From: CALMEC01 sp964628685
GTDB taxonomy: Bacteria > Actinomycetota > Thermoleophilia > Miltoncostaeales > Miltoncostaeaceae
DNA: 64,000 bases
Direction: 5' to 3'
Assembly (NCBI GenBank): GCA_964628685.1
Contig: CAZVNM010000003.1
Span: 1 to 64,000, forward strand
In this document: positions 61,581-64,000 of the stretch, one piece after another
Layout: each line of letters starts with the position of its first letter
Numbering within the stretch: position 1 is the stretch's first letter
The notes under the pieces: generated by a model
Told to the model about the DNA's origin: nothing
The model's database searches: none
The model's input: the letters and a program-made list of their open reading frames with translations, nothing else
Made by a program: the position numbers and the translations under genes

Positions 61581-62684
61581 GTGAACGCGGTCCTTCGCGC
61601 GCTGCGGCAGTGGACCACGTCGCTGCCGATCCTCGGCCTCGCGCTCATCCCGATCACGTGGGAGCGCGATCTGCCGACGGCCGTGTCGGTCGTCGTGGCG
61701 CTGGTCATGGGCGGTGCCGTGCTGGCCGCCGTCCACCATGCGGAGGTGGTCGCCCACCGCGTGGGCGAACCCTTCGGATCCCTCATCCTGGCCGTGGCCG
61801 TCACCGTGATCGAGGTCGGCCTCATCCTCACCCTCATGCTGTCGGGCGACAGCGCGAGCACCGCATCGCTCGCACGCGACACCGTGTTCGCGGCGGTGAT
61901 GATCACGTGCAACGGCATCCTGGGCGCATCGATCCTGGTGGCGTCGATCAAGTACGGGATCCCGCGGTTCAACGCCGCCGGCGCCGGCGGTGGACTCGCC
62001 ACGGTCGCCACCCTCGCCACCCTGTGCCTGGTGCTCCCCAGGTTCACGACATCCGAGCCGGGCCCGGTGTTCACCACCCCGCAGCTGGTCTTCGCGGCGA
62101 TCGCCTCCCTCGCCCTGTACGCCTCGTACGTCTTCACCCAGACGGTGCGACACCGCGACTTCTTCCTGCCGGTCGACGACGCCGGCAAACCCATGGACGA
62201 CTCGCGCGCCCACGCCGACCCGCCCTCCAACGCGCGCACGTTCCAGAGCGTCGGGCTGCTGCTCGTCGCCCTCATCGGCGTGGTGGGCCTCGCCAAGGTG
62301 CTCTCCCCCACGATCGAGTCGGCGGTCGCGAGCGTCGGGTTCCCGTACGCGGTCGTCGGCGTGATCATCGCCCTCCTGGTGCTCCTGCCCGAGAGCATCG
62401 CGGCGGTGCGCGCCGCCCGGCTCAACCGCGTGCAGACCAGCGTGAACCTGGCGTTCGGTTCGGCCATCGCCAGCATCGGGCTCACCATCCCCACCATCGC
62501 GGTCCTGTCGTTCTTCATCGACACCGACCTGGCGCTGGGCCTCGACCTCACCCACATGGTGCTGCTCGGCCTGACGCTCGTCGTCGGGGTGGTGACCGTC
62601 ATGTCCGGACGCACGATGCGACTGGAGGGGATCGTCCACCTGATCATCCTGAGCGCGTACGTGTTCCTCGCGACGACGCCCTGA
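61581..62684 (+). CDS. chaA: ChaA-like Ca2+/cation:H+ antiporter
   Basis: 367 residues, ten or eleven membrane helices. Two Cax-type repeats: HHAEVVAHRVGEPFGSLILAVAVTVIEVGLILTLML and LVLLPESIAAVRAARLNRVQTSVNLAFGSAIASIGLTIPTIA, with the acidic residues of the ion site. Close in pattern to E. coli ChaA, which exchanges Ca2+, Na+ or K+ for H+. GTG start 34 bases after purH. Together with the CtpE-like pump it gives two calcium export routes in one window. Confidence 0.9.
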   Translation: MNAVLRALRQWTTSLPILGLALIPITWERDLPTAVSVVVALVMGGAVLAAVHHAEVVAHRVGEPFGSLILAVAVTVIEVGLILTLMLSGDSASTASLARDTVFAAVMITCNGILGASILVASIKYGIPRFNAAGAGGGLATVATLATLCLVLPRFTTSEPGPVFTTPQLVFAAIASLALYASYVFTQTVRHRDFFLPVDDAGKPMDDSRAHADPPSNARTFQSVGLLLVALIGVVGLAKVLSPTIESAVASVGFPYAVVGVIIALLVLLPESIAAVRAARLNRVQTSVNLAFGSAIASIGLTIPTIAVLSFFIDTDLALGLDLTHMVLLGLTLVVGVVTVMSGRTMRLEGIVHLIILSAYVFLATTP

Positions 62685-62746
62685 CGACCGCGCATCCACC
62701 CTGCGATCATCGGGACCGCACGGGGAGCGTCCACGCCGGAGCAGTC

Positions 62747-63847
62747 ATGTCGCGCCGATCCACGATCACAGTGATCGCCCTGGTCGTCGCCGCCGCGACG
62801 GCCCCGGTTGCCGCGGGCGCACCGCCGGCCGACGACCGTGCGGCGCCCGGGCTCGAACGCGCGGCGTTCGCGGCGCTTCCGGGGATCGTTCGCGTGCAGA
62901 CGCGGGTTCCGGTCCGGGCGGTGGTGAGCGGCCGCCGGCGCGTGCCCATCACCGGACCGCCGGTCACCGTCACCGGCACCGGCTTCGCCGTGGGTCCCAC
63001 CGAGATCGTGACCGCCCGGCATGTCGCGGTGCCCGGTGACGCCGCCATCGTCCGCGACCTGCGCGGGCGGGGGATCGCGGGGCTCGACGGGCTCACCCGC
63101 CCGCGGGTGGTGCGCGGGACCGTCACCCACACCCTCACCCGGGCCGAGACCGACGCCTCGTACCGCGGTGGCGGTCCGGCGCCGCGGCTCGTGACCGCAC
63201 ACCTCGCCGCGACGTCGGAGCCGATCAACGACCTGGCCCTCCTGCGCGCGTCGCGTCCCGGGCCGCACCTGTCGCTCTCGGACGGCCGCACCCTGGGGAC
63301 CCCGGTGGCCGTCGTCGGCTACGGCGGGTCGGCCGACATCGTGCCGCAGCTGCGGATGGGTGCGATCGACGTGCAGGCGATCCCGCGGAAGGGGCCACCC
63401 GGCGTCCTCATGAGCCTGGAGGCGTCGGTGCAGCCCGGCGACTCGGGTGCACCGGTCATCGCCGAGGACGGGCACGTGCACGGGGTCGTGATCCGGATGC
63501 GCGACGGCACGTTCCCGCCGCTCGCCACCGAGGTCGGGGCGATCCGCGCCATGATCAACGTGCCGCGCCCCGACGCGCCGGGCTCGATCGTCGCATTTCG
63601 CCGGGGCATGGACGCCCTCTGGGCGAACGACCACCCGGCCGCCGCCCGGGATCTGGCGGCGATCGCACGCCGCTGGCCGGAGGTGCGGCTCATGCGGTTC
63701 GAGGCGCGCCGCGCCGCATCGCTCGCCGAGGCGCGCTTCGTCGTCGACGGTGACCGCGGTCGGCTGCGGGCGCCGCTCGTCGTCCTGTCGATCGGTGCGC
63801 TGGTGACGGCGCTCACGCTCCTGGGGATGCGGATACGGCGCGCCTGA
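62747..63847 (+). CDS. Secreted/membrane-tethered trypsin-like serine protease
   Basis: 366 residues. Signal peptide (ITVIALVVAAATAPVAAG), S1-type catalytic triad: His in IVTARHVAVPGD, Asp in EPINDLALLRAS, Ser in VQPGDSGAPVIAEDG; then a helical segment (about 280-330) and a C-terminal TM helix (VVLSIGALVTALTLLGMRIRRA). Probably an extracellular, membrane-anchored protease of HtrA-like catalytic type without PDZ domain. Start ATG 62747. Confidence 0.87.
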   Translation: MSRRSTITVIALVVAAATAPVAAGAPPADDRAAPGLERAAFAALPGIVRVQTRVPVRAVVSGRRRVPITGPPVTVTGTGFAVGPTEIVTARHVAVPGDAAIVRDLRGRGIAGLDGLTRPRVVRGTVTHTLTRAETDASYRGGGPAPRLVTAHLAATSEPINDLALLRASRPGPHLSLSDGRTLGTPVAVVGYGGSADIVPQLRMGAIDVQAIPRKGPPGVLMSLEASVQPGDSGAPVIAEDGHVHGVVIRMRDGTFPPLATEVGAIRAMINVPRPDAPGSIVAFRRGMDALWANDHPAAARDLAAIARRWPEVRLMRFEARRAASLAEARFVVDGDRGRLRAPLVVLSIGALVTALTLLGMRIRRA

Positions 63848-63892
63848 GCGGCGCCATCGCAGCCCACCCGCCGCGATCACCGGCGATGCCTC

Positions 63893-63898
63893 TACACT
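63893..63898 (+). promoter_or_regulatory. -10 element TACACT, probably leaderless
   Basis: TACACT ends eight bases before ATG 63907 of the gene that runs off the window. Confidence 0.5.
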
Positions 63899-63906
63899 TG
63901 GACCGG

Positions 63907-64000
63907 ATGGCCTTGCACGACGTCGGCAACAGGACCCGGGGACGGACCCCCGCGGAGGATCACCACCGCACCGCGGTCGCCCCGTCCACCCCGCGCACGC
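63907..64000 (+). CDS. Start of an unidentified gene (3' cut by window end)
   Basis: ATG 63907 opens a frame that stays open to the window end (31 codons, hydrophilic, beginning MALHDVGNRTRGRTPAED). Too short to identify. The TACACT box with leaderless spacing supports a real gene start. Confidence 0.45.
   Translation, partial: MALHDVGNRTRGRTPAEDHHRTAVAPSTPRT

Noticed and set aside
59375..63880. 1501-residue open frame on the minus strand opposite purN-purH-chaA-protease
   Set aside because: It is a GC-driven antisense shadow: the plus strand carries four clearly conserved genes in this interval, and the minus frame has low-complexity His/Arg/Gly composition without any domain.

Overview
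The window is GC-rich (about 70 %), densely coded DNA with third codon positions almost always G or C. Gene content (EgtB/EgtD for ergothioneine, a CtpE-type Ca2+ ATPase, DHA2-type efflux, a Cupin_6 AraC regulator, yeast-type PurC, separate PurS/PurQ/PurL) points to Actinomycetota. A deep-branching class such as Thermoleophilia is my inference and cannot be proven here. No rRNA, insertion sequence, phage or CRISPR array is visible. One RNA gene is clear: a selenocysteine tRNA.

Layout. 1-5 kb: a thioredoxin-like gene, then a minus-strand pta-ackA-malQ operon. 5-9 kb: lipoprotein, two-component pair, metF. 9-16 kb: secreted choice-of-anchor protein, HAD phosphatase, CtpE-like ATPase, rhodanese lipoprotein, VOC protein. 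15.7-18.7 kb: NmrA/DUF1772/SpoU methyltransferase operon divergent from an AraC regulator. 18.7-24.4 kb: three secreted proteins and an MFS pump. 24.5-26.7 kb: DUF1963 protein, tRNA-Sec, purple acid phosphatase. 26.8-31 kb: rpsF-ssb-rplI-dnaB-purA, in which rpsR is missing and rpsF appears to start with AUC. 31-37 kb: small membrane and zinc-ribbon proteins, an HD protein, and a divergent pair (Lys-rich 20-residue peptide and HTH protein) separated by three exact palindromic operators. 37-43 kb: metZ, DUF1737, an apbE operon with small membrane-anchored proteins, and a two-component pair. 43.4-45.7 kb: egtB-egtD. 45.8-47.1 kb: HAD-IB and membrane proteins.

47.2-61.5 kb is the de novo purine pathway: purD-purB, then (after a phosphatase gene, a 0.75 kb tandem-repeat array, a DJ-1 gene and ybaK) purC-purS-purQ-purL-purF-purM-purN-purH, nearly every junction overlapping by 4 or 8 bases. 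With purA at 29.7 kb, the window carries every step from PRPP to IMP except a separate AIR carboxylase (purE/purK), plus IMP to AMP. ChaA-like antiporter, trypsin-like protease and the first codons of one more gene close the window.

Expression logic visible in the sequence: NTGA stop/start overlaps (ATGA, GTGA, even TTGA) couple most operons, and many first genes have a TANNNT -10 element only 6-9 bases before the start codon, which implies leaderless mRNAs. Convergent gene ends are separated by strong GC-rich hairpins without U-tracts. The best candidates for something undescribed are the triple-operator HTH/Lys-peptide unit, the apbE-associated small membrane protein family, the PurB carrying an extra C-terminal domain, and the 151-bp repeat array inside the purine region.
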